From contig NZ_JACAAX010000012.1 in NCBI RefSeq assembly GCF_013377085.1, positions 1 through 64,000 on the forward strand: DNA of 64,000 nt, given 5' to 3'. Numbering within the stretch: position 1 is the stretch's first letter; each line of letters starts with the position of its first letter. The translations under genes were made by a program, and so were the position numbers. Below, piece by piece: positions 8,745-17,741 of this stretch. Source of the DNA: Rhodoplanes sp. GTDB lineage: Bacteria; Pseudomonadota; Alphaproteobacteria; Rhizobiales; Xanthobacteraceae. The notes beneath the pieces are model-generated. The model was given only the letters and a program-made list of their open reading frames with translations. It had not been told where the DNA came from and did not search any database.

Positions 8745-8848
8745 TCCCTCCCCCCTTGTGGGGGAGGGACAGGGAGGGGGGTACGCCACGAATGCCGGAG
8801 CAAGCTCATAACCCCCCTCCCTGTCCCTCCCCCACAAGGGGGGAGGGA
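8745..8848. repeat. GC-rich palindromic repeat, same family as 10025-10127
   Basis: Two arms of about 38 bp are inverted around a short centre. The left arm starts TCCCTCCCCCCTTGTGGGGG and the right arm is its complement, ending CCCCACAAGGGGGGAGGGA. A near-identical element occurs at 10025-10127, so copies lie beyond both ends of the cdd-ruvA pair. Likely a mobile palindromic repeat that also acts as a hairpin downstream of cdd. Confidence 0.85.
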
Positions 8849-8919
8849 GCAGGCTGCATTCCATGGTCCCCGCATCATGCTTTCGCCAGTCCGCGCGAGC
8901 CGTGAGAGTAAGGCCGTCC

Positions 8920-9360
8920 TCACGTCTCCGTCCCACGATTGTATTTGTTGGGCAGGAGCGCGCCGATCGGCACCACGACGGGGCCGGTCTCGCCCATGAT
9001 GATGACATGAGCGTCGGGATCGTAGTCGCAGATCAGCTCGCGGCAGCTCCCGCAGGGCGACACCACCCGGATCGTCTGGTCGGCCTCGTGTGGCCTGGGG
9101 TGGCGCACCGCCACGATGGTGTCGATGCCGGTCTCGCCCAGATCGGTGACCAGCTTGCCCAGCGCCACCGCCTCGGCGCACACGGCCATGCGGCCCAGAT
9201 AGGCGTCGAGATTGACCCCGGTGACGATCTGGCCCGAGCGGCTGCGCAGCGCCGCCCCGACCTCCTGCCAGTCGTTGCGGTAGCGCCGCTTGATCGCCTC
9301 GGCGGCGGCCGCGATCAGGGCGCGGTCGGCCACCGTCAGCTCCGTCGCTCTCGCATCCAT
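8920..9360 (-). CDS. Cytidine deaminase family protein
   Basis: A 146-aa zinc-dependent deaminase that probably converts cytidine or deoxycytidine to the uridine form for pyrimidine salvage. The zinc and proton-shuttle motifs CAEAVAL (near residue 60) and [10 protein letters not shown] (near residue 105) are intact. The overall length fits short tetrameric cytidine deaminases, though the blasticidin-S deaminase branch looks similar. The ATG overlaps the ruvA stop by one base (TGATG), so the gene is translationally coupled to ruvA, an unusual partner for a salvage enzyme. Confidence 0.85.
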   Translation of the reverse strand: MDARATELTVADRALIAAAAEAIKRRYRNDWQEVGAALRSRSGQIVTGVNLDAYLGRMAVCAEAVALGKLVTDLGETGIDTIVAVRHPRPHEADQTIRVVSPCGSCRELICDYDPDAHVIIMGETGPVVVPIGALLPNKYNRGTET

Positions 9361-9977
9361 CACTTGGACAGCTCCTTCAGCCCGATCCGGATCAGCTTGG
9401 CCGTGTCGGCGCCCTCGCCGGCGCTGCGGACCGCGGCCGCGATGGCGGCGGCGGCCTGCGGCTGGCCGTAGCCGAGATTGACCAGCGCCGACACCGCGTC
9501 GGCGACCGGCTGCGGCGCCCGCTTGTCCTCCAGCGCGCCGGAGAGCGTCGCCACCGCCGGATCGATCGAGGCATAGGCCGGCGCCTTGTCCTTCAGCTCG
9601 GTGACGATTCGCTCGGCGACTTTTGGGCCGACGCCGGGCGTGCGTGCCACCATGGCCTTGTCGCGCATCGCCACCGCCGTGGCGAGGTCGGCCGGCGCCA
9701 GCGTCGAGAGCACCGCCAGTGCCACCTTGGTGCCGACCCCCTGGACGGTCTGCAAGAGGCGGAACCATTCGCGCTCGACGTCGGAGAGGAAGCCGAACAG
9801 GCGGATCTGGTCCTCCCGCACATGGGTCTCGATCGACAGGGTGGCAAGCTCGCCCGCCGCCGGCAGCGCCTGCAGGGTGCGGGCCGAGCAGTGCACCAGA
9901 TAGCCGACCCCGTGCACGTCGAGGATCACCGAGTCCTCGCCGTAGGAGTCGATGACGCCCTTGAGCTTGCCGATCAT
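9360..9977 (-). CDS. ruvA: RuvA, Holliday junction binding protein
   Basis: A 205-aa DNA-binding partner of RuvB that holds the four-way junction in a square-planar form. The N-terminal OB fold begins [20 protein letters not shown]. The central helix-hairpin-helix pair includes [11 protein letters not shown] and [12 protein letters not shown], and the C-terminal domain III ([13 protein letters not shown]) contacts RuvB. The length is normal. Its stop overlaps the deaminase start, and a dispersed palindrome lies between it and ruvC upstream. Confidence 0.97.
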   Translation of the reverse strand: MIGKLKGVIDSYGEDSVILDVHGVGYLVHCSARTLQALPAAGELATLSIETHVREDQIRLFGFLSDVEREWFRLLQTVQGVGTKVALAVLSTLAPADLATAVAMRDKAMVARTPGVGPKVAERIVTELKDKAPAYASIDPAVATLSGALEDKRAPQPVADAVSALVNLGYGQPQAAAAIAAAVRSAGEGADTAKLIRIGLKELSK

Positions 9978-10024
9978 GCCGAAGGTTCCGGCCGCCCGAT
10001 GGCGGATACGCCCGCTCTCGGGGT

Positions 10025-10127
10025 TCCCTCCCCCCTTGTGGGGGAGGGACAGGGAGGGGGGTAAGCCCCACACGTCCGAGCAAGCGGCCACCCCCCTCCC
10101 CACCCCTCCCCCACAAGGGGGGAGGGA
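10025..10127. repeat. GC-rich palindromic repeat between ruvC and ruvA
   Basis: Inverted arms TCCCTCCCCCCTTGTGGGGG and CCCCCACAAGGGGGGAGGGA match the element at 8745-8848, differing mainly in the central loop. It interrupts the ruvC-ruvA spacing and could form a hairpin in a shared transcript. Confidence 0.85.
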
Positions 10128-10208
10128 GCGGAGTGCGGCCGCCGCTCGTCCAAGCACGAACCGATGGTGTGACAGGAAAGCTGGCCCGGCATATGCCTCA
10201 TGTCCGAA

Positions 10209-10730
10209 TCATGCGCCGGCCGCCTTCAGCAGGGCCGCGCGGGCCACCGCGCTCTGGCGGTGGTGGGCGTGGCAGATGGCGATGGCGAGGGCATCGGCGG
10301 CGTCGTGGGTGTCGGGACTCGCCTTGGGCAGCAGCACGGCGATCATCATGCGGATCTGAGCCTTCTCGCCGTGCCCGGCCCCGACAATGGTCTTCTTGAT
10401 CTGGTTGGGGGCGTATTCGGCGACCGGCAGACCGGCCTGGGCCGGCACCAGGAGGGCGACGCCGCGCGCCTGGCCGAGCTTCAGGGAAGCCGAGGCGTCC
10501 TTGTTGATGAAGGTGGCCTCGACGGCGGCCTCGGCCGGGGCAAAATCCTCGATCACCCGGCTGAGCCCGGCATGGATGGTCACCAGCCGCTCCCCCATGG
10601 ACCCGCGATCGTCGGTCGCGACCGAGCCACAGCCGACGAAGACGAGGCGGTTGCCTTCCACGTCGATGACGCCCCAGCCGGTGCGGCGGAGCCCGGGGTC
10701 GATCCCCAGAATTCGAATCGCGGCGCGCAT
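10209..10730 (-). CDS. ruvC: RuvC, Holliday junction resolvase
   Basis: A 173-aa endonuclease that cuts Holliday junctions symmetrically. The first catalytic Asp lies in [14 protein letters not shown] (about residues 7-20). The glutamates are in [11 protein letters not shown], and the last acidic pair is in [15 protein letters not shown]. All key acidic residues are present. It is first in the minus-strand ruvCAB group and is divergent from the EAL-domain gene, with about 170 bp between them for both promoters. Confidence 0.97.
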   Translation of the reverse strand: MRAAIRILGIDPGLRRTGWGVIDVEGNRLVFVGCGSVATDDRGSMGERLVTIHAGLSRVIEDFAPAEAAVEATFINKDASASLKLGQARGVALLVPAQAGLPVAEYAPNQIKKTIVGAGHGEKAQIRMMIAVLLPKASPDTHDAADALAIAICHAHHRQSAVARAALLKAAGA

Positions 10731-10898
10731 GCGGCAGTCTTACCCGCCGCGGCCCGGCGCGACCAGGGCGTAAACCCCGCGTAAACCGAACCAACAGCCT
10801 TTACGGAACTGTCACATGGGAGATTACCACCGCGGCTAGTCTTCCATCCGGAGCCGCCGGAGGATGACCGGGCCGGGCCGGCTCGCGTGAGGAGTTCC

Positions 10899-12710
10899 AT
10901 GTCCGTGTCCGTTCAAGCCGCTGCGGCGGTGGCCGCTCCGGCCCTTCCGCGTATTGCGCGTGACCATATCGTTTCGCTCGCCAAGCTGGTTGTCGACTAC
11001 GCGCTGCAGCCCATCGTCGAGATCAACACCGGATACGTGTACGGCTACGAGGCGCTGATGCGCGGCTTCGACCGCCTCGGCCTCGAGTCGCCGATCGCGC
11101 TCCTCGACCACGCCGCCGAGGCGGACGTTCTGGTTGCGCTCGAGCAGATGCTGCACGCCCGCGCCATCGCCAAGTTCGCCAGCCTGCCCGACGCCGCCGG
11201 CAAGAAGCTGTTCATCAATGTCGACGGCCGCACCCTGAGCTCCGGCCATCTGATCCTCGGCGCCGTCGCCAAGGTGCTGGAGAGCAAGCAGATCCCCGCC
11301 TCGACCCTGTGCTTCGAGCTGTCCGAGCGCTACGACAACGATGCCGAGCCGACCTTCGGGGCGGTGGTCGGCACGCTGCGCACCATGGGCGGCCGGCTCG
11401 CCATCGACGATTTCGGGCTCGGGGTCTCCGAGCTCAAGCTGCTCTGCGACTACGGCATCGACTACATCAAGATCGACGGCCACTTCATCCGCGGCATGGC
11501 GCAGAGCCAGCGCAAGCGGCTGCTCGTCACCACCATCTCCAACCTCGCCCATGTGCTCGGCATCAGGGTGATCGCCGAGGGGGTGGAGACCGAGGCCGAG
11601 TACCTGGCCTGCCGGGAGGCCGGCTGCGACCTCGTGCAGGGCTATTTCGTCGCCCGCCCGACCTGCGAGATGTCGGAAATTCTCGGCACCTATCCGCATG
11701 TCGTCACGGCGCGGGCCAAGCACCGGCGCGACCGCAAGACCGACGAGCTGTTGATCCGCAACCAGATGGCGGCCCTGCCGACGGTGGCGATCGACGCCGA
11801 GCTGCCGACCGTGTTCGACCTGTTCCGCCGCGCCCCGCAGGAGAGCTTCTTCCCCGTCGTCGACGACGCCGGCGAGCCGCGCGGCATCCTCCACGAGCGC
11901 GACCTCAAGCAATACATCTACATGCCGTTCGGGCGCGACCTCCTCAACAACCGCGCCTATCAGCGCCGCGTCTCCTCCTTCGTCACCGCCTGCCCGATCG
12001 TCGACATCGCCACCGATGCCGAGCACATCCTCGAGGTGTTCGCCAATGCGCGCAGCAGCGACGGCGTGATCGTCACCGAGAACCTCAAATACATCGGCGT
12101 GCTGTCGACGGCGGCGCTCCTGTCGGTGATCAACGACAAGAAGATCCAGCAGGCGCAGGACCAGAATCCGCTCACCGAGCTGCCCGGCAATCTCTCGATC
12201 ACCGATTTCGTCGCCGTCAACGCCCTCGACGGCGATGCGCTGCGCCATTTCTGCTACTTCGATTTCGACGACTTCAAGCCGTTCAACGACCGCTACGGCT
12301 TTCCGCACGGAGACCGTGCCATCTCGCTGTTCGCAACCCTGATGCGGCGCTCGCTCGGCGGCCCCGGCACGCTGCTCGGCCATGTCGGCGGCGACGACTT
12401 CTTCGCCGGCTTCCGCAACCGCGCACCCGAGGAGCTGCGCCCCATCCTGACCCAGCTTCTCGACGAGTTCCGCCGCGAGGCGCGAAAGCTCTACGGCGCC
12501 GAGGACCAGCGGCTCGGCTTCACCACCGGGCGCGACCGTGACGGCCGCAGCCGGCGCTTCGACCTGCTCCGCTGCAGCGTCGCCGTGCTGGAGCTGCCGC
12601 CCGGCACCGTGACCAGCGATCTCGACAAGATCCACGCCGCCATGGCGCAGGCGAAGTCGCAGGCCAAGCACGAGCCGACCGGGGTCGCCTGGCGCGCTTT
12701 CACGGCCTGA
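10899..12710 (+). CDS. EAL-CBS-GGDEF cyclic-di-GMP signalling protein
   Basis: A 603-aa cytoplasmic protein with no membrane segments. An EAL phosphodiesterase domain spans about residues 30-275 and keeps the key motifs: EAL at 51-53, FINVDGRTL, FELSER, IDDFGLG, IKIDG, AEGVET and QGYF. A CBS-pair region (about 285-420) may bind a nucleotide. The C-terminal GGDEF domain carries GGDDF at residues 497-501 instead of GG(D/E)EF, so cyclase activity is doubtful. Predicted role: breakdown of c-di-GMP under control of CBS ligands and GTP. The ATG is preceded by GAGGAG at good spacing. An in-frame GTG four codons upstream is less likely. Confidence 0.93.
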   Translation: MSVSVQAAAAVAAPALPRIARDHIVSLAKLVVDYALQPIVEINTGYVYGYEALMRGFDRLGLESPIALLDHAAEADVLVALEQMLHARAIAKFASLPDAAGKKLFINVDGRTLSSGHLILGAVAKVLESKQIPASTLCFELSERYDNDAEPTFGAVVGTLRTMGGRLAIDDFGLGVSELKLLCDYGIDYIKIDGHFIRGMAQSQRKRLLVTTISNLAHVLGIRVIAEGVETEAEYLACREAGCDLVQGYFVARPTCEMSEILGTYPHVVTARAKHRRDRKTDELLIRNQMAALPTVAIDAELPTVFDLFRRAPQESFFPVVDDAGEPRGILHERDLKQYIYMPFGRDLLNNRAYQRRVSSFVTACPIVDIATDAEHILEVFANARSSDGVIVTENLKYIGVLSTAALLSVINDKKIQQAQDQNPLTELPGNLSITDFVAVNALDGDALRHFCYFDFDDFKPFNDRYGFPHGDRAISLFATLMRRSLGGPGTLLGHVGGDDFFAGFRNRAPEELRPILTQLLDEFRREARKLYGAEDQRLGFTTGRDRDGRSRRFDLLRCSVAVLELPPGTVTSDLDKIHAAMAQAKSQAKHEPTGVAWRAFTA

Positions 12711-12781
12711 GCACGATCGCCCCTGCCGTCGCGCCGGCGAATCGGTTACTCCCCGGGAAACCAATCGCGGGGGTATCGACC

Positions 12782-13561
12782 ATGGCGCTGATCAGGACGG
12801 AACGTGACGGCTGGATCGGCACCATCGTGCTCGACCACGCGGCCAAGCGCAACGCGCTGTCGAGCGTGCTGATCGACGAGCTCTGCGCGGCGCTCGCGGG
12901 ATTCCGGGACGACCACGTGCGGGCCGTGGTGCTCCGGGCCGAGCCCGGCGTGAAAGTGTGGTCGGCGGGCTTCAACATCGACGAGCTGCCCGAGGGCCAT
13001 CGCGACCCGCTCGGCTGGGACGACCCGGTGCGCCATCTGGTACGCGAGATCGCCCGGTTTCCGATCCCGGTGATCGCCATGGTGGAGGGCGGCGTGTGGG
13101 GCGGCGCCTGCGAGGTGGTGCTCGCCTGCGACATCATCGTGATCGCCCCGACCGCCAGCTTCGCCATCACGCCGGCCAAGCTGAGCGTGCCCTACAACAT
13201 TTCCGGCATGCTCACCTTCCTCAACGCGGCGCCCGCCTGCACGGTCCGCGAGATGGCGTTCACGGCGAAGCCGGTCGACGCGGCCCGCGCCTTCGATCTC
13301 GGCATGGTCAACCACATCGTGCCGATCGAGGAGCTGGAGACCGTCACGTACGGCATCGCCCGCGACATCGCCGCCAACGCGCCGCTCGCCGTGTCGGTGA
13401 TGAAGGAGCAGCTCCGCATTCTGGAAGGTGCCCATCCGGTCAGCCCGGAAGGCTTCGAGCGCCTGCAGGGCCTGCGCCGCGTCGTCTACGACAGCAGCGA
13501 CTACTCGGAGGGGCTGCGTGCCTTCAAGGAGAAGCGCAAGCCGGTATTCGAAGGGAAGTGA
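12782..13561 (+). CDS. scpB: Methylmalonyl-CoA decarboxylase-like crotonase
   Basis: A 259-aa enoyl-CoA hydratase superfamily protein that closely follows the E. coli ScpB/YgfG pattern along its whole length: SAGFNIDELPEG, VEGGVWGGACEV, TPAKLSVPYNISG and the C-terminal YSEGLRAFKEKRKP. ScpB decarboxylates methylmalonyl-CoA to propionyl-CoA. The Tyr of VPYN, important in E. coli, is kept, but the oxyanion-hole position occupied by His66 in E. coli is Phe64 here. No methylmalonyl-CoA mutase lies nearby, so a related crotonase reaction remains possible. The start has little upstream spacing from the preceding gene (71 bp). Confidence 0.8.
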   Translation: MALIRTERDGWIGTIVLDHAAKRNALSSVLIDELCAALAGFRDDHVRAVVLRAEPGVKVWSAGFNIDELPEGHRDPLGWDDPVRHLVREIARFPIPVIAMVEGGVWGGACEVVLACDIIVIAPTASFAITPAKLSVPYNISGMLTFLNAAPACTVREMAFTAKPVDAARAFDLGMVNHIVPIEELETVTYGIARDIAANAPLAVSVMKEQLRILEGAHPVSPEGFERLQGLRRVVYDSSDYSEGLRAFKEKRKPVFEGK

Positions 13562-13637
13562 GCTTTGCAGGCTGTCGGGTGCGCAAAGGCGCAGAACGCG
13601 CCGTACCCACCGATCGGAACCACGTCATGCATTGAAT

Positions 13638-13672
13638 GGTGGGTTACGCGCTGGCGCGCTGACCCACCCTAC
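13638..13672. repeat. Palindrome between convergent scpB-like gene and mepA
   Basis: Arms GGTGGGTTACGCGC and GCGCGCTGACCCACC are inverted around two or three bases and followed by CTAC. The sequence lies between two convergent genes and can form a hairpin in either transcript. It resembles a class of short repeats frequent in Rhizobiales intergenic regions. Confidence 0.7.
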
Positions 13673-13683
13673 AGCGTCGGGAT

Positions 13684-14607
13684 TTACGGCGCCTGCAGCA
13701 CCGTGCGGCAGGCCGGCGGCAGGTCGGCCATGGTCGGGCCGGCGCGCGGCTTCGGCGGCTCCTTGGGCGGCGGCGGGTGCAGCACCGAGGCCTGGAACCA
13801 CCAGTCGAGCTCCTTGCCGCAACCGTCGCCGGGCGGCACCGGCGGCTGCGGCGTGCAGCCGGCCTCGCCGGCCGGGCAGACGATGCGGACGTGGAAATGG
13901 TAGTCGTGCCCCCAATAGGGGCGGACCTTCTCGAGCCAGCCGCGGTCGCTGCCGGCCTCGCGGCACAGCGCCTTCTTGATCGCGGCATTGACGAAGATGC
14001 GCTCGACCTCCGGCCGTTTCGCCGCCGTGCGGATCACGCCGAGATGGCCAGGCGTCCACACCGCCGGATCGACGTCCTTGCGGTCGGGCGCGACCACCAT
14101 GGTGGCCGACGTCTCCTCGCGCTCGCGGCGGGTCAGCTCTCGGTCCGGCATCGGGGTGAGCCAGATGTCGGCGTCGAGCCCGACCTGGTGGCTGGCATGG
14201 CCGGTCAGCATCGGGCCGCCACGCGGCTGCGACATGTCGCCGACCAGCAGGCCCGGCCAGCCGACCTTCCTGGCGTCGACCGCCAGCTTCTCCAGCATCG
14301 CGACCAGCTCCGGGTGGCCCCAGTTGCGGTTGCGGGAGAGCCGCATCACCTGCCAAGCCGACCCGTTGACGGGGAGCGCGATGCCGCCGGCGAGGCAGCC
14401 CTTGGAATAGAAGCCGATCGCGCGCGCCTCCATGGTGGCCGGCGTCGGCTTGCGGCCGAAGAGCTGCTTGGCCGGCGTTTTGGGATCGTCCGGATTGGCC
14501 AGCGGCGGCAGCGGCTTCGGATCGACGGTGCCGCGGTCCTGCGCCGTCGCCGAAGCGGCGAGCCCGAGCAGGAGAGCGAGCGTGAGGGCGAGGCGATTCG
14601 GCGTCAT
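13684..14607 (-). CDS. mepA: MepA, penicillin-insensitive murein endopeptidase
   Basis: A 307-aa periplasmic zinc peptidase that cleaves D-Ala-meso-DAP cross-links in peptidoglycan. It has a signal peptide (residues 1-22, ending SATAQ). The metal-site motif TGHASHQVGLDADIW (about residues 135-149) and the downstream HDYHFHVR (about 234-241) supply the expected His and Asp ligands. Cysteines at the C-terminus could form disulphides. The Pro-rich tail (HPPPPKEPPKP) is typical of alphaproteobacterial members. Transcribed toward the scpB-like gene. Confidence 0.95.
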   Translation of the reverse strand: MTPNRLALTLALLLGLAASATAQDRGTVDPKPLPPLANPDDPKTPAKQLFGRKPTPATMEARAIGFYSKGCLAGGIALPVNGSAWQVMRLSRNRNWGHPELVAMLEKLAVDARKVGWPGLLVGDMSQPRGGPMLTGHASHQVGLDADIWLTPMPDRELTRREREETSATMVVAPDRKDVDPAVWTPGHLGVIRTAAKRPEVERIFVNAAIKKALCREAGSDRGWLEKVRPYWGHDYHFHVRIVCPAGEAGCTPQPPVPPGDGCGKELDWWFQASVLHPPPPKEPPKPRAGPTMADLPPACRTVLQAP

Positions 14608-14617
14608 GCCGGCGAAT

Positions 14618-15532
14618 CTAGCCGATCGCCGCCGCCGGCGGAACGTGCGACCGCGCCGCGAAGGCGGCTTGCAGCCCCTCCCGATAGGTCGGGTAGCGCA
14701 AGGTCACGCCGAGCTCGCCCTTGAGCTTGTCGTTCCTGGCGCGCTTGCATTCGGTATAAAAGCTCGCCGCCATCGGGGGCAGCGACTTCACGGCCTCCTC
14801 GAACGGCCATTCGGGCGGCGGCTCGCGGCCCAAAAGCGCGGCGGCGAAGACGATCGGGTCGCCCGGCGCGGTCGGCTCGTCGTCGGCGAGGTTGAAGGCG
14901 CCGCCGGCGCGCTTGGCAAAAGCCGCCTCGATCGCCTGGGCGATATCGGCGACATGGATGCGGTTGAACACCTGGCCCGGCTTGACGATGCGCCAGGCGC
15001 GCCCGCGCTCCAGATTGACGATGGCGTTCTGGCCCGGCCCGTAGATGCCGGCGAGCCGCAGCACCGCCACCGGCACGCCGGTGCGGGCGCCGAGCGCGGT
15101 CCAGGCGGCCTCGGCCTCGACCCGTTCGCGACTGCGCGGATTGATCGGTTTCAATTCGGCGGTCTCGTCGATCCAGGCGCCGCCATGGTCGCCATAGACG
15201 CCGAGCGTCGACAGCAGCACCACGCTCTTCAGGGCGACCGCCTTTCCGATCTCGTCGCCGAGCGCGAGGAGCACGGGGTCGCCCTGCTCGGACGGCGGCG
15301 TCGAGATCAGCAACGCCTCGGCCTCGCGCACCGCGTCGATCAGGTCCGCCGACGGCGCGCTGCCGTCGAACACCAGCATCTCGACCTCGCGGCCGCCATA
15401 GTGGCGCGCGGCGTGGTCGGCGGCGCTCTCCGCCGTGCGGGTCGTTCCGACGATACGGTCGAAGCGGGCGCCGAACTCCACCACGTAATCCTGCGCGCAA
15501 TATCCGAAGCCGAAGCAGATCAGCGTGCTCAT
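14618..15532 (-). CDS. NAD(P)-dependent epimerase/dehydratase-like protein
   Basis: A 304-aa Rossmann-fold protein of the extended SDR or YeeZ-like group. The N-terminal nucleotide site is LICFGFGYCAQDYV, a variant of GxGxxG. Other features are a TLGVYG segment, RLAGIYGPGQN, and a C-terminal region typical of atypical SDRs. The usual YxxxK catalytic pair is not obvious (NPRSRERVEAE stands in its place), so dehydrogenase activity is uncertain. It is 10 bp upstream of mepA and 7 bp downstream of queG on the same strand, suggesting a common transcript. Confidence 0.8.
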   Translation of the reverse strand: MSTLICFGFGYCAQDYVVEFGARFDRIVGTTRTAESAADHAARHYGGREVEMLVFDGSAPSADLIDAVREAEALLISTPPSEQGDPVLLALGDEIGKAVALKSVVLLSTLGVYGDHGGAWIDETAELKPINPRSRERVEAEAAWTALGARTGVPVAVLRLAGIYGPGQNAIVNLERGRAWRIVKPGQVFNRIHVADIAQAIEAAFAKRAGGAFNLADDEPTAPGDPIVFAAALLGREPPPEWPFEEAVKSLPPMAASFYTECKRARNDKLKGELGVTLRYPTYREGLQAAFAARSHVPPAAAIG

Positions 15533-15539
15533 GTCGTTC

Positions 15540-16664
15540 TCACGTTGCAGTCGTCCATTCGTCCCGCACCTGCGGGTCGGTCTCGTCGTCGCGATGCCGG
15601 GCAGCGAGCGCGGCGAATTTTTGGGGCGGCAGTAGCCGCGCCAGAGCCCACACGGCGGCGCCGCGCACCAGCGGCGAGGCATCGGCGAGCCGCGCTCGCG
15701 CCGCTTCGGCCAGCGAGGCATCGCGGCTGTTGCCGATCGCGACCATGACGTTGCGGACGAACCGGTCGCGCCCGGTGCGCTTGATCGCGGTCTTGCGGAA
15801 CAGATTTCGGAACGCCGCGTCGTCGAGTTCCGCCAGATCGCGGAGCGCGGTTGCCCTCAGCTCCTCGCGTGCAAAAAGCTTCGCCTCGCGGCCGGCCTGC
15901 GCAAACTTGTTCCACGGGCAGGCGGCGAGGCAGTCGTCGCAGCCATAGATGCGGTTGCCGATCAGGGGCCGCAGCTCGCGCGGGATCGGACCCCTGTGCT
16001 CGATGGTGAGATAAGAGATACACCGCCGCGCATCGAGCCGGTACGGAGCGACGAACGCTGCCGTGGGGCAGGCGTCGAGGCAGGCCCGGCAGGAGCCGCA
16101 GCGATCGGCGGCAGGCTGGTCCGGCGGCAGCGGCAGCGTGGTGAACAGCGCGCCGAGGAACAGCCAGGAGCCGAAGTCGCGCGAGACGAGATTGGTGTGC
16201 CGGCCCTGCCAGCCGAGGCCGGCCGCGGCCGCGAGTGGCTTCTCCATCACGGCGGCGGTGTCGACGAACACCTTGGCGTCGCCACTGGCGGCACCGATCA
16301 GCCAGCGCGCCAGCGCCTTCAGGCGCGGCTTGATCACCTCGTGGTAGTCGTCGCCCTGCGCATAGACTGAAATCGCACCGCGATCGGGCCGAGCCTGCAG
16401 GGTGCGCGGGTCGTGGTCGGGGCCGTAATTGACGCCGAGCATCACCACGGCGCGAACCTCCGGCCACAAGCTGCGCGGGCTTTTCCGCCGCTCCGGCCGG
16501 TCGGCGAGCCAGTCCATGTCGCCGTGAAAGCCATCGGCCAGGAATTGCTCGAAGCGCGCGCCGGCCTCGCCGATCCCGTCCGGCGCCGCGATCGCGACGG
16601 CATCGAAGCCGAGCTTTCGGGCCTCGGCGCGCAGGGCTGTCAGGAGAGCCGACGAGTCGGTCAA
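15540..16664 (-). CDS. queG: QueG, epoxyqueuosine reductase
   Basis: A 374-aa cobalamin- and iron-sulphur-dependent enzyme that performs the last step of queuosine synthesis in tRNA. Two ferredoxin-type clusters are visible: [13 protein letters not shown] near residue 195 and [11 protein letters not shown] near 245, with an additional Cys in [18 protein letters not shown]-like C-terminal region ([16 protein letters not shown]) probably contacts tRNA. The start is the TTG at 16662-16664, which overlaps the stop of the GST gene (TTGA). That codon gives the family-typical N-terminus with about five residues before [16 protein letters not shown]. Confidence 0.95.
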   Translation of the reverse strand: MTDSSALLTALRAEARKLGFDAVAIAAPDGIGEAGARFEQFLADGFHGDMDWLADRPERRKSPRSLWPEVRAVVMLGVNYGPDHDPRTLQARPDRGAISVYAQGDDYHEVIKPRLKALARWLIGAASGDAKVFVDTAAVMEKPLAAAAGLGWQGRHTNLVSRDFGSWLFLGALFTTLPLPPDQPAADRCGSCRACLDACPTAAFVAPYRLDARRCISYLTIEHRGPIPRELRPLIGNRIYGCDDCLAACPWNKFAQAGREAKLFAREELRATALRDLAELDDAAFRNLFRKTAIKRTGRDRFVRNVMVAIGNSRDASLAEAARARLADASPLVRGAAVWALARLLPPQKFAALAARHRDDETDPQVRDEWTTAT

Positions 16665-17356
16665 AAATCGAGGTCGGCGTAGGTCTTGGACGGCGCGATC
16701 CCGGCATGCATCTCGACCAGCAATGGCCGGAATGACGGGCGCGACTTCACCCGTGCGTACCAGGTCTTGGCCGATTCGTCCTCGTTCCACGGCACGTCGC
16801 CCAGATAGTCGACCGACGAGAGATGCGCGGCCGCCGCGATGTCCGCATAGGTCATGCGCGGGCCGGCCAGCCAATCGCGGGTGCGCACCAGCCAGCCGAT
16901 ATAGGCCAGATGATAGCGGATGTTGGAGAGCGCCGCACGAATGGCGTCGATGTCGGGCGAGCCGCCGCCCTGCTTCACGGTCATGTGACGCTTGAACACC
17001 CGCTCGGTGACCAGCGGGCCGCTCACCTCGGCGTGGAACTTTTCGAGGAACCACATGGTGAGGCGCCGCACCTCGATGCGGGCCGTCATCTCCTGCGGCA
17101 GCAGCCGGTGCTCGCCGAGATCGCCGCCGCGGGTCTCGTCGAGATATTCGGCGATCATGGCCGGATGGGTGATCGGCGGGCGCCCCTCCTCGACCAGCAC
17201 CGGGGTTGTGGCGGCCGGGTTGAGCACCAGAAACTCCTGGCGGCGCTCCCACGGCTTTTCGTCGGCCAGATGCGGGATCACGCCGTATTCGCCGAGCGCG
17301 ACGCGGACGAACCGGGACTGCGGGCAAAGCGGCTGGTGGAACAGCGTCGACATCAT
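16661..17356 (-). CDS. Glutathione S-transferase family protein
   Basis: A 231-aa soluble GST. The N-terminal thioredoxin-like domain (residues 1-80) shows [12 protein letters not shown] and the glutathione-binding NPAATTPVL...[12 protein letters not shown] pattern. The helical C-terminal domain contains [19 protein letters not shown]. Two consecutive ATG codons (17354-17356 and 17351-17353) could start it. It overlaps queG by 4 bp, so the two are translationally coupled, as also seen in other Rhizobiales. Substrate unknown. Confidence 0.9.
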   Translation of the reverse strand: MMSTLFHQPLCPQSRFVRVALGEYGVIPHLADEKPWERRQEFLVLNPAATTPVLVEEGRPPITHPAMIAEYLDETRGGDLGEHRLLPQEMTARIEVRRLTMWFLEKFHAEVSGPLVTERVFKRHMTVKQGGGSPDIDAIRAALSNIRYHLAYIGWLVRTRDWLAGPRMTYADIAAAAHLSSVDYLGDVPWNEDESAKTWYARVKSRPSFRPLLVEMHAGIAPSKTYADLDF

Positions 17357-17741
17357 GGGTTGCGATAGCCACACAAGAAAACGGCGGCGGGCCCCCGGAG
17401 GACTTCCGGATCGCCCGGCCGCACCAGGGACGACCTTGCCGTCCGCACGGCGCGCCGGCAAGTCCCGAGGAACAAATCCAGAGTCGGGCGCCTGACGAAA
17501 CCCATCACAAATGGTCCAGGCCGCCGGCCCGCGGGACGGCGACCGGACCGGTCCGACGCTGAGCCGAGTGTTCGCCCGCCAATGCGGTGAAATCCGGGCG
17601 GGGCCAAGTTCCCGCCGCCCCGGCCGTGCCCGAAAGCCGGCCCATGGTGACCGCGGCCCTTGCCGGCCAGCCCCCGTATCTGCGAAAAGCGCGCAGCCGT
17701 TCGCGGCGCTCGTCCGTCCCGCCCGTGTCCCGGAGCCGTGC
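17357..17741. other. Intergenic region between the GST gene and uppP
   Basis: About 385 bases between divergent genes. Upstream of the GST start there is a short A-rich stretch (CACACAAGAAAAC, 17370-17382), but I see no convincing promoter boxes, repeat or small gene. The frame open upstream of uppP looks like ordinary GC-rich noise. Confidence 0.5.

Noticed and set aside
8745-10127. Repeated palindromes that might suggest a CRISPR array
   Set aside because: Only two copies more than 1 kb apart, each an inverted repeat without regular spacers, and no cas genes.
10836-12764. A 642-codon minus-strand frame antisense to the EAL protein
   Set aside because: The plus strand shows complete EAL and GGDEF-like domains. 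The antisense frame is a GC-bias shadow with no domain.
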